6,730 nt of DNA from Fulvivirga aurantia. GTDB taxonomy: Bacteria > Bacteroidota > Bacteroidia > Cytophagales > Cyclobacteriaceae. The translations under genes were made by a program, and so were the position numbers. The stretch covers positions 1 to 6,730 of the forward strand of contig NZ_SMMD01000728.1 in assembly GCF_009711475.1 (NCBI RefSeq), given 5' to 3'. Shown here in pieces: positions 1 to 6,268 of this stretch (the stretch's first letter is position 1; each line of letters begins with the position of its first letter). The notes beneath the pieces are model-generated. The model was given only the letters and a program-made list of their open reading frames with translations. It ran no database searches and had not been told where the DNA came from.

Positions 1-1701
1 GTACAACTTTCTCAGGTCTATCTCGATCAGGCAAGCCAGATTTACAGTCAGCAAAAGGAGGCTATAGAGATTGCCAAAGAGCTTTTTGTTCAGGCAGCTG
101 ATCTAGACCCAAATAATGTCACCGCCAACTGGATGGCTGGCAAACTCTATCTGGAGACAATCAATAAAGATTATGCACTCAAGTACCTAAAGCGGATAGA
201 GGAGATAAAACCTACTTACCGTTACGATCTTGCATACCACATCGGTAGAGCTTACCATTATGGTTTAGATTTTGACAAGGCCCTTGAATATTATGAGAAA
301 TACAAGCGTAAGGTACTCAGCCGCAGTGGTTACAGAGGTAAAGATAGAGTATCACTGAGTAAGGTAAATAGGAGGATTTTAGAATGTAACAATGCCAAGG
401 ATATCATCGATCGGCCTGCTCAGTACTCAATTGTGCCACTCAATGAAGGTGTAAATTCTAAATGGCCCGATTATGCGCCTGTCATCAATCGCGATGAAAC
501 AGTACTTATTTTTACATCAAGAAGGCAGGAAGGCAATACCAGCCCCGATGTGGACAAAGACAACTTTTATTTTGAAGATGTTTTCATTTCCAGAAAACAG
601 CCGGATGGCACCTGGGGTGAGGCTAAAAATATTGGGCCACCCATAAATACTGAATATCACGATGCAAATATTGCCCTTTCAAATGATGGCAATCGCCTGT
701 ATTTATACAAAGACACCAACATGGGTGATGTATATTATTCAGATTACGATGGCACTTCATGGTCTGAACCAAAATACCTGTCCAATCGCATAAATTCTTC
801 GATTTATAGTGAGAATTCGGTCTCAGAAACCGCTTCATCAGATGTCATATTATATACCAGCAGCCGTACAGGAGGCGAAGGAGGAATAGATATTTACTAT
901 TGCATCAAAGATGATAAAGGCAATTGGTACAAATCCAAAAGCCTCGGAGATAAGATCAACACCAAGTATGATGATGATAGCCCTTTTTTAGCGGCAGATG
1001 GCAAAACACTTTACTTCAGTAGCTCTGGTCACAAAGGTTATGGCGGGTATGACATATTCAGATCGGTTTATGACAGTGCATCAGGGGAGTGGTCGGATCC
1101 CGAAAATCTTGGCTACCCGGTAAATACTCCGGATGATGAAATCTATTTTCAGGTCTCACATGATGGTCGAAGGGCTTATTTTGCTTCTATAAGAGAAGGA
1201 GGTGTGGGTTTTACAGATATTTTTATGGTAAAGTATCATGGTAGTAAAGACCAACAACCTACTATTTTGCTCTCCGATGCTCAGCACGAGTTTTACTCTC
1301 AGGTAGAGGCGGAAGTGATGGCAGAGCAGAATAAACTGGAGTTTAGTGAAGATGAACTAAGGCTGATGGATCATACCCACAAAATCTATTTCAATACAGA
1401 TCAATCGTCTATTAAAGAAGATCACGCGGCAGAACTCGATAGTATTGTGCAATTACTTGCCAAGCACGAGGTACTCAATATAGACATAGCAGGCTTTGCC
1501 AGTGCTGATGGTAACCCAAAGTATAACCTGGACTTATCTCACAAACGAGCGCTTATTGTACTAAACTATTTCCTCGAGCAGGGTGTCGATGAAGATCGAA
1601 TTGTGGCCAGAGGCTATGGCTCAATTGATGAGGACAGCGAAGCTGAGGAACAGAGACGTGCAGATGTAAGAATTGTATCTCAAAGGAAGTTGCCTAAATA
1701 G
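1..1701 (+). CDS. TPR / PD40 beta-propeller / OmpA-like envelope protein, 5' end missing
   Basis: The frame is open from base 1, and the 44 residues before the first ATG (133) continue the helical TPR-like pattern, so that ATG is internal and the start lies left of the window. In the visible 566 residues, about 1-105 are TPR-like helices. Residues about 150-415 contain four or five PD40-type blades, each with a W-x(5)-(L/I)G-x(2)-(I/V)N stretch followed by strands such as DGKTLYFSSS and DGRRAYFAS. A charged linker follows, then an OmpA C-like domain at about 455-566, with IYFNTD, GFASADG, YNLDLSHKRA and a terminal RRADVRI. Such proteins usually sit in the periplasm or outer membrane facing peptidoglycan, often as lipoproteins; the signal peptide is not visible here. 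The architecture resembles the type IX secretion protein PorE, but I see no carboxypeptidase-regulatory-like domain between propeller and OmpA domain, so I do not assign that name. The gene runs towards the metal-transport operon and overlaps its end by 8 bp. Confidence 0.92.
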   Translation, partial: VQLSQVYLDQASQIYSQQKEAIEIAKELFVQAADLDPNNVTANWMAGKLYLETINKDYALKYLKRIEEIKPTYRYDLAYHIGRAYHYGLDFDKALEYYEKYKRKVLSRSGYRGKDRVSLSKVNRRILECNNAKDIIDRPAQYSIVPLNEGVNSKWPDYAPVINRDETVLIFTSRRQEGNTSPDVDKDNFYFEDVFISRKQPDGTWGEAKNIGPPINTEYHDANIALSNDGNRLYLYKDTNMGDVYYSDYDGTSWSEPKYLSNRINSSIYSENSVSETASSDVILYTSSRTGGEGGIDIYYCIKDDKGNWYKSKSLGDKINTKYDDDSPFLAADGKTLYFSSSGHKGYGGYDIFRSVYDSASGEWSDPENLGYPVNTPDDEIYFQVSHDGRRAYFASIREGGVGFTDIFMVKYHGSKDQQPTILLSDAQHEFYSQVEAEVMAEQNKLEFSEDELRLMDHTHKIYFNTDQSSIKEDHAAELDSIVQLLAKHEVLNIDIAGFASADGNPKYNLDLSHKRALIVLNYFLEQGVDEDRIVARGYGSIDEDSEAEEQRRADVRIVSQRKLPK

Positions 1702-2572
1702 CTGTTTTTGAAGGCTTAACTTTGGATGACTTCTTAACCATCAATCGATTATAGATAAAAGCTACGCCAAAGAAAAATCCAGATACTGCTGCCATAGCAC
1801 CCGCAATCGAGCCGTCAAGCCAGGCCGCGAGATAATATCCACACACAGAAACAATCACCCCTAGCACAGAGGTGAGAATGAGCATTTTCTTAAAATCATC
1901 GACTAGTAAATAGGCTGTAGCTGGAGGTGCTATGAGCAATGCCACGACTAAAATAGCCCCCACGGCTTCGAAAGAGGCCACTGTGGTAAGGGACACGGCC
2001 CCCATAAGCAAATAGTGCCAGGTAATCGTTGAAATGCCAATGGCCGAAGCGTATGCCGGGTCGAAAGTAGTAAGAAACAACTCCTTATAGCCAAAGCCAA
2101 TAAACAATAGTAGAATGACTAAAACGCTGGCAGAAATGTAAATGACTCTGGGCCCCATGATCGTGCCTGTATCGGTTATCCAAAGGTCGAGTGGCACATA
2201 GGCGATTTCACCATATAAGACACATTCCTGGTCTAAATCAACCTTGCCAGCGAACACAGAGATGAGTATGACACCGATGGCAAAGAGCCATGTAAATGTG
2301 ACCCCTATCGAGGCATCGGTTTGTAGTTTCCCTTTGGTATGAAAAAACTCAATCAGAAAAGTGGTAAGTACACCAATAACACCTGCCCCAAGTAGCATAG
2401 TGACAGAATCTCTCGAGCCAGTGAGCATAAATGCAATGACAATCCCTGGCAACACGGCATGTGAAATGGCATCACCGACCATTGCCATTTTCCTTAAAAT
2501 GAGAAAACAACCTAGTAACCCACACGAAATGGCCACCAAAGATCCTGCAATTATGATTTGTAAGGCGTTCAT
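1694..2572 (-). CDS. Metal ABC transporter permease (ABC-3 family), second permease of the operon
   Basis: This 292-residue integral membrane protein is of usual length for the ABC-3 (ZnuB/TroC/TroD/MntC) family. It has about eight hydrophobic segments, the family motif [11 protein letters not shown] at residues 33-43, a conserved [14 protein letters not shown] segment at 111-124, and [23 protein letters not shown] at about 201-223 (the region after the ATPase-coupling loop). It should pair with the permease at 3237-4526 to form the inner-membrane channel for Mn, Zn or Fe. Its ATG shares an ATGA overlap with the stop of the upstream four-helix-bundle gene, which suggests translational coupling. 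The N-terminus appears intact despite the inserted segment just upstream. The lysine-rich C-terminal tail ([10 protein letters not shown]) is cytoplasmic by the positive-inside rule. The stop codon lies inside the end of the convergent OmpA-type gene. Family assignment is firm; the metal is not determined. Confidence 0.93.
   Translation of the reverse strand: MNALQIIIAGSLVAISCGLLGCFLILRKMAMVGDAISHAVLPGIVIAFMLTGSRDSVTMLLGAGVIGVLTTFLIEFFHTKGKLQTDASIGVTFTWLFAIGVILISVFAGKVDLDQECVLYGEIAYVPLDLWITDTGTIMGPRVIYISASVLVILLLFIGFGYKELFLTTFDPAYASAIGISTITWHYLLMGAVSLTTVASFEAVGAILVVALLIAPPATAYLLVDDFKKMLILTSVLGVIVSVCGYYLAAWLDGSIAGAMAAVSGFFFGVAFIYNRLMVKKSSKVKPSKTAI
2569..2572. repeat. Candidate target-site duplication TCAT, left copy
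   Basis: On the coding (minus) strand this is ATGA. It contains the start codon of permease 2 and the stop codon of the four-helix-bundle gene. It matches 3237-3240 and lies directly against the left end of the heptad-bounded segment. Four bases alone are weak evidence; the restored ATGA operon junction on removal is what makes it credible. Confidence 0.5.
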
Positions 2573-2952
2573 TTAGTGGCTGGTTTCTGGTTTCTGGTTT
2601 TTGATACAGCGGCTATGAAGTTATTCAGCATTTTACCCAAAATATTAGTCCTGTCTATAAGGTCTGTATAGGTGCTTTCATCCGTTAAAGAACCGGTTTC
2701 GTAGAGCGTTTCGATATGGTCGAGGGTTTCATCATTGGATGCGATCGAAAAAGTTAAGAACCGTATGTATTCATTAATGTATTTTCTTCTTCCATAACCT
2801 TCTACTATGTTTGATCTCACAGACTTACTAGATCTCCTGATTTGGCTGCCTGTCTCGTATAGTTCAAACTTTGGCAACGAAAGACTCATTTTATGTATAG
2901 CGACTGAATTTTCCCTTGCTAATTGATATATTTTCAGTTCTTTATAACTCAT
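2569..2952 (-). CDS. Four-helix-bundle protein, 23S rRNA intervening-sequence protein (S23/IVP) family
   Basis: This 127-residue protein shows the family core: an N-terminal [17 protein letters not shown] helix, then [26 protein letters not shown] at about 31-56 (compare the usual QIRRAA-SIPSNIAEG-GR pattern), then helices through [23 protein letters not shown] and a final helix at about 95-117. The family was first noted in intervening sequences of 23S rRNA genes and is structurally related to Avd, the accessory protein of diversity-generating retroelements. The role of free-standing members is unknown. There is no rRNA here. The gene lies between two permease genes of one transporter, which is not a functional context expected for it. 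Residues 118-127 ([10 protein letters not shown]) are encoded by inverted 7-bp repeats and appear to be an added tail. The TGA stop overlaps the downstream permease ATG as ATGA. I favour the view that it is the cargo or helper gene of a small mobile element (2573-3236). Confidence 0.9.
   Translation of the reverse strand: MSYKELKIYQLARENSVAIHKMSLSLPKFELYETGSQIRRSSKSVRSNIVEGYGRRKYINEYIRFLTFSIASNDETLDHIETLYETGSLTDESTYTDLIDRTNILGKMLNNFIAAVSKTRNQKPATK
2573..2601 (-). repeat. Inverted copy of the heptad repeat at the other end of the element
   Basis: Read on the minus strand, this is CCAGAAA, CCAGAAA, CCAGCCA, then CTAA running into ATGA: three full heptads plus one degenerate one, the same unit as the array at 2983-3236 but on the opposite strand. 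The 13-mer ctggtttctggtt occurs at 2580-2592 and 2587-2599, and its exact reverse complement is at 3188-3200. The repeat encodes the last ten residues of the four-helix-bundle protein and abuts the stop/start ATGA. Confidence 0.8.
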
Positions 2953-2982
2953 TTCAACTCAAATATTGAATAATAATTTAAT
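2953..2982 (-). other. AT-rich leader between the heptad array and the four-helix-bundle gene
   Basis: These 30 bp are almost entirely A and T with a few C and G and contrast sharply with the C-rich array next to them. They could hold a start-site region for the four-helix-bundle gene. On the minus strand AATATTTG (2967 to 2960) resembles the Bacteroidota -7 element TAnnTTTG with one mismatch, but it would leave only about 7 nt before the ATG and I see no matching -33 element. There is no clear Shine-Dalgarno sequence, which is normal in this phylum. Confidence 0.3.
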
Positions 2983-3016
2983 CCCAGCCCTCAGTAACTA
3001 GACCCCCAGCCACCAG

Positions 3017-3033
3017 TCTCCAACACCTAGCCC
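3017..3033 (+). repeat. 17-mer direct repeat inside the array, copy 1
   Basis: The 17-mer tctccaacacctagccc is repeated exactly at 3137-3153, 120 bases on. A 13-mer ccctagcacccag at 3095-3107 and 3202-3214 (107 bases apart) is in the same order, which suggests that a block of many heptads was duplicated. Confidence 0.75.
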
Positions 3034-3040
3034 CTAGTAA

Positions 3041-3068
3041 CCAGCAACCAGCAACCAGCAACCAGCAA
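3041..3068 (+). repeat. Perfect tandem core of the array, four CCAGCAA units
   Basis: Four identical 7-bp units follow one another without change. This is the only uninterrupted identical run in an otherwise degenerate array, so it is probably the youngest expansion, as expected from replication slippage. Confidence 0.85.
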
Positions 3069-3136
3069 CAAGTAACCAGAAGCCATCACCCAACCCCTAG
3101 CACCCAGAAACTAGCTCACCAGCCCCTAGCAACAAA

Positions 3137-3153
3137 TCTCCAACACCTAGCCC
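3137..3153 (+). repeat. 17-mer direct repeat inside the array, copy 2
   Basis: Exact copy of the 17 bases at 3017-3033. It contains two degenerate heptads in which the AG core is replaced by AA, so identity over this less typical stretch points to block duplication rather than chance similarity among short units. Confidence 0.75.
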
Positions 3154-3236
3154 ACAGCAGCCAGCCCCCAGTATCCTAGGCCCCAGTAACCAGAAACCAG
3201 TCCCTAGCACCCAGCAACCAGCTCCCCAGCCCCCAG

Positions 3237-3240
3237 TCAT
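3237..3240. repeat. Candidate target-site duplication TCAT, right copy
   Basis: On the coding (minus) strand this is ATGA, containing the TGA stop of permease 1. It lies directly against the last heptad of the array. The permease 1 reading frame ends with a DtxR-like ...DPHSSEIPYR tail that looks complete, so the insertion did not truncate it. Confidence 0.5.
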
Positions 3241-4526
3241 CTATACGGTATCTCCGAGCTATGCGGGTCGACTGTAGGGTAGTCCAATAGTTTTTCTAGC
3301 CTTGCTTCTAATTCTGGAGTAAGTATATGTTCAATCGTGTCAGCATCGTCATGTACGTGATCAGGTGCAATTCTCAGGTATTGTGTTAAGTAAAGTTCCC
3401 ACAGTCTGTGCAGTTTTACTGTGCGCTGCCCTTTGTCTCTGCCGGCTCTGGTAAATGACCAATGGCCGTTTTTGTTTCTAAGGTATCCCTGTCTTTTAAG
3501 TCGTTTAAGGCCAGCCTTTAGTTTAGCCGGGTCAAAAATTCGTTTTTGAAGTATTTCCTCGACAGTGCGTTTTTCAAAAAAGCTCTTTTCTTGTTCACCA
3601 AGTTGGTAAAGCGCTTTTAATATATTCTCATCATTGATCTGCCTTTTAATCTTTTTTTGGTTTCGCACCCGATAAAAAATACCCTTTCTCGGGGCCATGA
3701 AAAATGAGATAAAGGCAATAGTAGACACAACGATCACGATCCATGGACCAGTGGGCATAGATGGTGCAATGTAGCTTATGTAAGCTCCTGTAAGGCCGCT
3801 AAATGAGCCAAATATGGCAGCCAACCACACCATGGTTTGTATTTTTTCAGTCCAGAATCGGGCAGCCGCAGCTGGCGTAATGAGCATGGCCGCCATGAGT
3901 ACGACACCTACAGCCTGAATGCCGACCACCACAGCAAGCACAGTAAGTGTGGTAAGAATCAATTCAATGGCTTTGATAGGTAAGCCTAAAGTTGCAGCAA
4001 ATTCTTTATCAAAAGCTGCTATGGTAAACTCTTTAAAAAGAAGGGAAACAGTGCAAATAAGAATAAGAGCAATGATGGTAAAGGCAATTAGATCAGTACC
4101 TACAAGAGATGCGGCTTTGCCGAATAAAAACTGATCCAGCCCTGATTGAGCGGCATTGCCAGATTTCTGAATGATAGTGAGCATAAATATGCCGATGCCA
4201 AAAAAGACGGAAAGTATGAGCCCTATGGCTGTATCTTCTTTGATTTTAGATTTAGCTGAGATGTAATCAATGAGTAGGAGAGAGACCCAACCTGTCAAGA
4301 ATGCTCCCAGTATTAAGATGATTGGATTTTTCTCACCATATAAGATAAACGACAAGCATACACCCGGTAGTACCGCATGGGCAACAGCATCTCCAACGAG
4401 CGCTTTTTTCTTTAAAAATGTAAAGGAACCCACAATAGCGGAGCTGCCGGTAAGAAGGATAGAGCCAAAAACTACATATCTGATATTTGGATCGGCAAAA
4501 GAGAAAAATTCTAAAAAGCTATTCAT
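3237..4526 (-). CDS. Metal ABC transporter permease (ABC-3) fused to a C-terminal DtxR-like metal-sensing domain
   Basis: This 429-residue protein is about 140-150 residues longer than a plain ABC-3 permease. Residues 1-280 are the membrane domain, with GDAVAHAVLPG at 45-55 and GIQAVGVVLMAAMLITPAAAARFW at about 202-225. After a basic linker (about 280-298), residues 299-365 look like a degenerate winged helix (LKRLKRQGYL, then FTRAGRDKG). Residues 370-427 match the DtxR dimerisation/metal domain: HRLWELYL, VHDDADTIEH and LDYPTVDPHSSEIP. Against DtxR, H373, E377, H392, D396, E399 and H400 occupy the H79, E83, H98, C102, E105 and H106 positions, so the metal ligands appear kept. The domain would lie in the cytoplasm and may gate transport by intracellular metal; this is inference, and DNA binding by a membrane-tethered copy cannot be excluded. 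The start overlaps the ATPase stop as ATGA (4523-4526). Confidence 0.93.
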   Translation of the reverse strand: MNSFLEFFSFADPNIRYVVFGSILLTGSSAIVGSFTFLKKKALVGDAVAHAVLPGVCLSFILYGEKNPIILILGAFLTGWVSLLLIDYISAKSKIKEDTAIGLILSVFFGIGIFMLTIIQKSGNAAQSGLDQFLFGKAASLVGTDLIAFTIIALILICTVSLLFKEFTIAAFDKEFAATLGLPIKAIELILTTLTVLAVVVGIQAVGVVLMAAMLITPAAAARFWTEKIQTMVWLAAIFGSFSGLTGAYISYIAPSMPTGPWIVIVVSTIAFISFFMAPRKGIFYRVRNQKKIKRQINDENILKALYQLGEQEKSFFEKRTVEEILQKRIFDPAKLKAGLKRLKRQGYLRNKNGHWSFTRAGRDKGQRTVKLHRLWELYLTQYLRIAPDHVHDDADTIEHILTPELEARLEKLLDYPTVDPHSSEIPYR

Positions 4527-5341
4527 TTTTTCTGCTTCAACTCTTTTTTACGCTTTTGTTCTCTACTTGGAAAACGCTCTCTTCTGATCAATTCACCTAC
4601 ATCGCTCAACAGGGTGAGCTTACCTCCATAAGTTTCCTGCAAGAGTTCAGTATTAAAAACCTTCTCAGTCGGACCACTAGCTATTAATCGCATATTCAGC
4701 ATAATCACCCAATCAAAATATTGAGTCACCGATTGAAGGTCGTGATGTACAACTACTACAGTGTTACCTCGAGCCGACATCTCTCTCAGGAGTGTAATTA
4801 TCGCCTTTTCAGTGGCAGCATCTACACCTGCAAAAGGTTCATCCATAAAATACAAATCGGCTTGCTGTGCTAGAGCTCTTGCGAGGAACACACGCTGCTG
4901 CTGACCACCTGAGAGCTGAGATATTTGTCTGTTGATATAAGCTTCCATACCAACTTTTCTCAAAGCGTCCATGGCCACGTCTTTATCGGCTTTTCTGGGT
5001 CGTTTAAATAACCCTAACTTACCATATCGGCCCATAAGCACGACATCAAGCACTGAGGCCGGGAAATCCCAGTCAACAGACTCTTTTTGAGGCACATAGC
5101 TTATCTTTCCCCTTACATCTTTCAGGTTTTTGTCAAACAGCTTAACATAGCCGCTACTATTGGGTGTAAGTCCCATTATTGACTTTATAAGCGTAGATTT
5201 TCCTGCCCCATTTGGTCCTACAATGCCAATAAGCTGTCCTGCCGGTAAGGTCAAATCAACGTCCCAAAGCACCGGCTTACGATCATATGATACAGTGAGG
5301 TCGTGTATTTCTAGTACCGGATCTTTAGCTTGTTCTATCAT
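4523..5341 (-). CDS. Metal ABC transporter ATP-binding protein (ZnuC/TroB/MntB type)
   Basis: This 272-residue cytoplasmic ATPase powers import through the two permeases. All nucleotide-binding motifs are present: Walker A GPNGAGKST at 42-50, Q-loop Q85 in YVPQKESVDWDFP (this VDWDFP stretch is characteristic of the Mn/Zn/Fe branch), signature LSGGQQQR at 143-150, Walker B LYFMDEP at 163-169, D-loop AGVD at 171-174, and switch histidine H200 in VVVHHDL. The last 20 residues are a strongly basic tail (REQKRKKELKQKK). The gene starts 6 bp after the substrate-binding protein stop and ends in an ATGA overlap with permease 1, so it is co-translated in the operon. Nothing appears truncated. The function is secure; the transported metal is not determined by the ATPase. 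Confidence 0.95.
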   Translation of the reverse strand: MIEQAKDPVLEIHDLTVSYDRKPVLWDVDLTLPAGQLIGIVGPNGAGKSTLIKSIMGLTPNSSGYVKLFDKNLKDVRGKISYVPQKESVDWDFPASVLDVVLMGRYGKLGLFKRPRKADKDVAMDALRKVGMEAYINRQISQLSGGQQQRVFLARALAQQADLYFMDEPFAGVDAATEKAIITLLREMSARGNTVVVVHHDLQSVTQYFDWVIMLNMRLIASGPTEKVFNTELLQETYGGKLTLLSDVGELIRRERFPSREQKRKKELKQKK

Positions 5342-5347
5342 AAATTG

Positions 5348-6268
5348 TTATTTCAGGGCGTTTACAATCGTGTTTACATTGGCCTTAACCATGCCCACAT
5401 AAGTGCCTTCCGGTGTGCCGCTTTCTCCCATAGCATCAGAGTATAGGTTCCCACCAATAGAAACATCAAACCCACTTTTTTTACATCCTTCTACTACAGC
5501 ATTGATAGCACGCTGCGGCACAGAAGTCTCTACAAACACCGCCTTGATTTTGTTTTGAGAAATAAAATCTACCAGATCTGAAACGTCTCTAAGGCCGTAT
5601 TCAGATAGGGTAGAGATGCCCTGGAGTCCTTTCACTTCAATATTATAGGCCTCTCCAAAATAACCGAAAGCATCATGAGCAGTAATTAAAATTCTCTGAT
5701 GATCAGGAATTGTGGCTATTTCACTTCCTACCCACTCGTGCAGTTTCTTAAGCTCTGTAATATAGGCGTCAGTATTATTGTCGTAGTAAGCAGCATTAGT
5801 ACTGTCTATTTCCTGCAGAGCGCGGTTCATCTCTTTTACAGCTTCTATCCACAGGCTTACATCAAACCAGATGTGTGGGTCAATGGCATAATTGTAATCT
5901 GGAGCGGATTTGAGCTTAGAAGAATCGATTTTGTGGGCTACTGCTACTACAGGTTTCCTGACCGAAAGCTTACTTAGAACCTCACTCATTTTGCCCTCCA
6001 GCTGGAGGCCATTATAGAAAATTGCATCTGCCCCTGTGAGTTTGTTTAGATCTCCTTGCGTGGCTTTATATAGATGTGGGTCTACGCCAGGTCCCATTAG
6101 AGCAGACACATCTGCAGAATCCTTTACGATATTTTTCAAGGCATCTTCGATCATGCCTGTAGTGGTTACAATGTTAAGCCGATCGCCAAATTTTCTTTCG
6201 TTTTTGGTTTTACCGCATGCGGTGGCAAACATTGCGATTACTAAGAATAATACTATTCTGTTATCCAT
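5348..6268 (-). CDS. Metal ABC transporter substrate-binding lipoprotein (TroA/ZnuA/MntC cluster A-I)
   Basis: This 306-residue protein has a lipoprotein signal: hydrophobic residues 5-17 end in ATAC with the lipid-acceptor Cys at 18. In a Gram-negative cell this means anchoring in a membrane with the binding domain in the periplasm. The four expected metal ligands are visible: H65 (GVDPHLYKAT), H132 (IDPHIWFDV), H198 (ITAHDAFGYFG) and D278 (LYSDAMG). LQGISTLSEYGLRDVSDLVDFI and FVETSVPQRAI are typical of the Mn/Zn/Fe family. There is no long His/Asp-rich loop between about 110 and 130, as is common in dedicated ZnuA zinc proteins, which slightly favours manganese or iron. The start overlaps the regulator gene by 16 bp. 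The overlap, the signal peptide position and the lack of a better downstream start support the ATG at 6268. Confidence 0.95.
   Translation of the reverse strand: MDNRIVLFLVIAMFATACGKTKNERKFGDRLNIVTTTGMIEDALKNIVKDSADVSALMGPGVDPHLYKATQGDLNKLTGADAIFYNGLQLEGKMSEVLSKLSVRKPVVAVAHKIDSSKLKSAPDYNYAIDPHIWFDVSLWIEAVKEMNRALQEIDSTNAAYYDNNTDAYITELKKLHEWVGSEIATIPDHQRILITAHDAFGYFGEAYNIEVKGLQGISTLSEYGLRDVSDLVDFISQNKIKAVFVETSVPQRAINAVVEGCKKSGFDVSIGGNLYSDAMGESGTPEGTYVGMVKANVNTIVNALK

Larger units (their letters stand above)
2573..3236 (-). mobile_element. Candidate 664-bp four-helix-bundle/heptad-repeat element inserted at an ATGA junction
   Basis: Seen in sequence: the segment is flanked by direct TCAT copies at 2569-2572 and 3237-3240. 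Its outer ends are imperfect inverted repeats: 2573-2583 ttagtggctgg against the complement of 3226-3236, ctgggggctgg, 8 of 11 matching. Both ends are built of the same 7-bp unit in opposite orientation, and the interior holds one four-helix-bundle gene. Deleting the segment with one TCAT gives an intact ATGA overlap between the stop of permease 1 and the start of permease 2. The ATPase/permease 1 junction at 4523-4526 is also ATGA. Inference: a 4-bp-duplicating insertion. No transposase, integrase or reverse transcriptase is encoded inside, so movement would need a factor in trans. The alternative is an old resident gene with locally expanded repeats and a chance TCAT match. Confidence 0.55.
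2983..3236 (+). repeat. Degenerate heptad repeat array, about 36 units, consensus near CYAGNMM
   Basis: Reading the + strand, the AG (or its substituted equivalent) recurs every 7 bases from 2986 to 3235: 36 units joined by 31 steps of 7 and four steps of 8 (3000-3008, 3113-3121, 3170-3178, 3220-3228). Typical units are CCAGCAA, CCAGTAA, CCAGAAA, CCAGCCC, CTAGCCC and CTAGCAC. Almost every G is the G of the AG core; I see only three extra G bases (3082, 3160, 3180). CTAG, usually a scarce tetramer, occurs nine times. The only perfect tandem run is four CCAGCAA units at 3041-3068. The array is noncoding: TAG occurs repeatedly on both strands and in shifting frames. It fills most of the 284 bp between permease 1 and the four-helix-bundle gene and ends directly against the permease 1 stop codon. 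Confidence 0.9.

Noticed and set aside
133..135. ATG as the start of the TPR/PD40/OmpA protein
   Set aside because: The same frame stays open to base 1 and the upstream residues continue the TPR-like helical pattern; the gene starts outside the window.
623..838. Open frame antisense to the OmpA-type gene
   Set aside because: It lies fully inside a well-supported coding region, its translation has no recognisable family features, and it is best explained as a chance frame.
1..1701. Naming the first gene porE
   Set aside because: TPR, propeller and OmpA parts fit, but the intervening regulatory-like domain is not seen, the N-terminus is missing and no other type IX secretion gene is nearby.
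2569..2952. Remnant of a 23S rRNA intervening sequence
   Set aside because: The family name suggests this, but flanking DNA encodes ABC permeases and no rRNA sequence is visible.
2983..3236. CRISPR array
   Set aside because: The repeat unit is 7 bp with no unique spacers of constant length and no cas genes; it is a degenerate tandem array.
2569..3236. Complete diversity-generating retroelement
   Set aside because: The four-helix-bundle protein is related to Avd, but no reverse transcriptase and no adenine-substituted template/variable repeat pair are present in the window.
4487..4687. Short + strand frame over the permease 1/ATPase junction
   Set aside because: It overlaps two secure genes on the other strand, and its translation resembles no domain.
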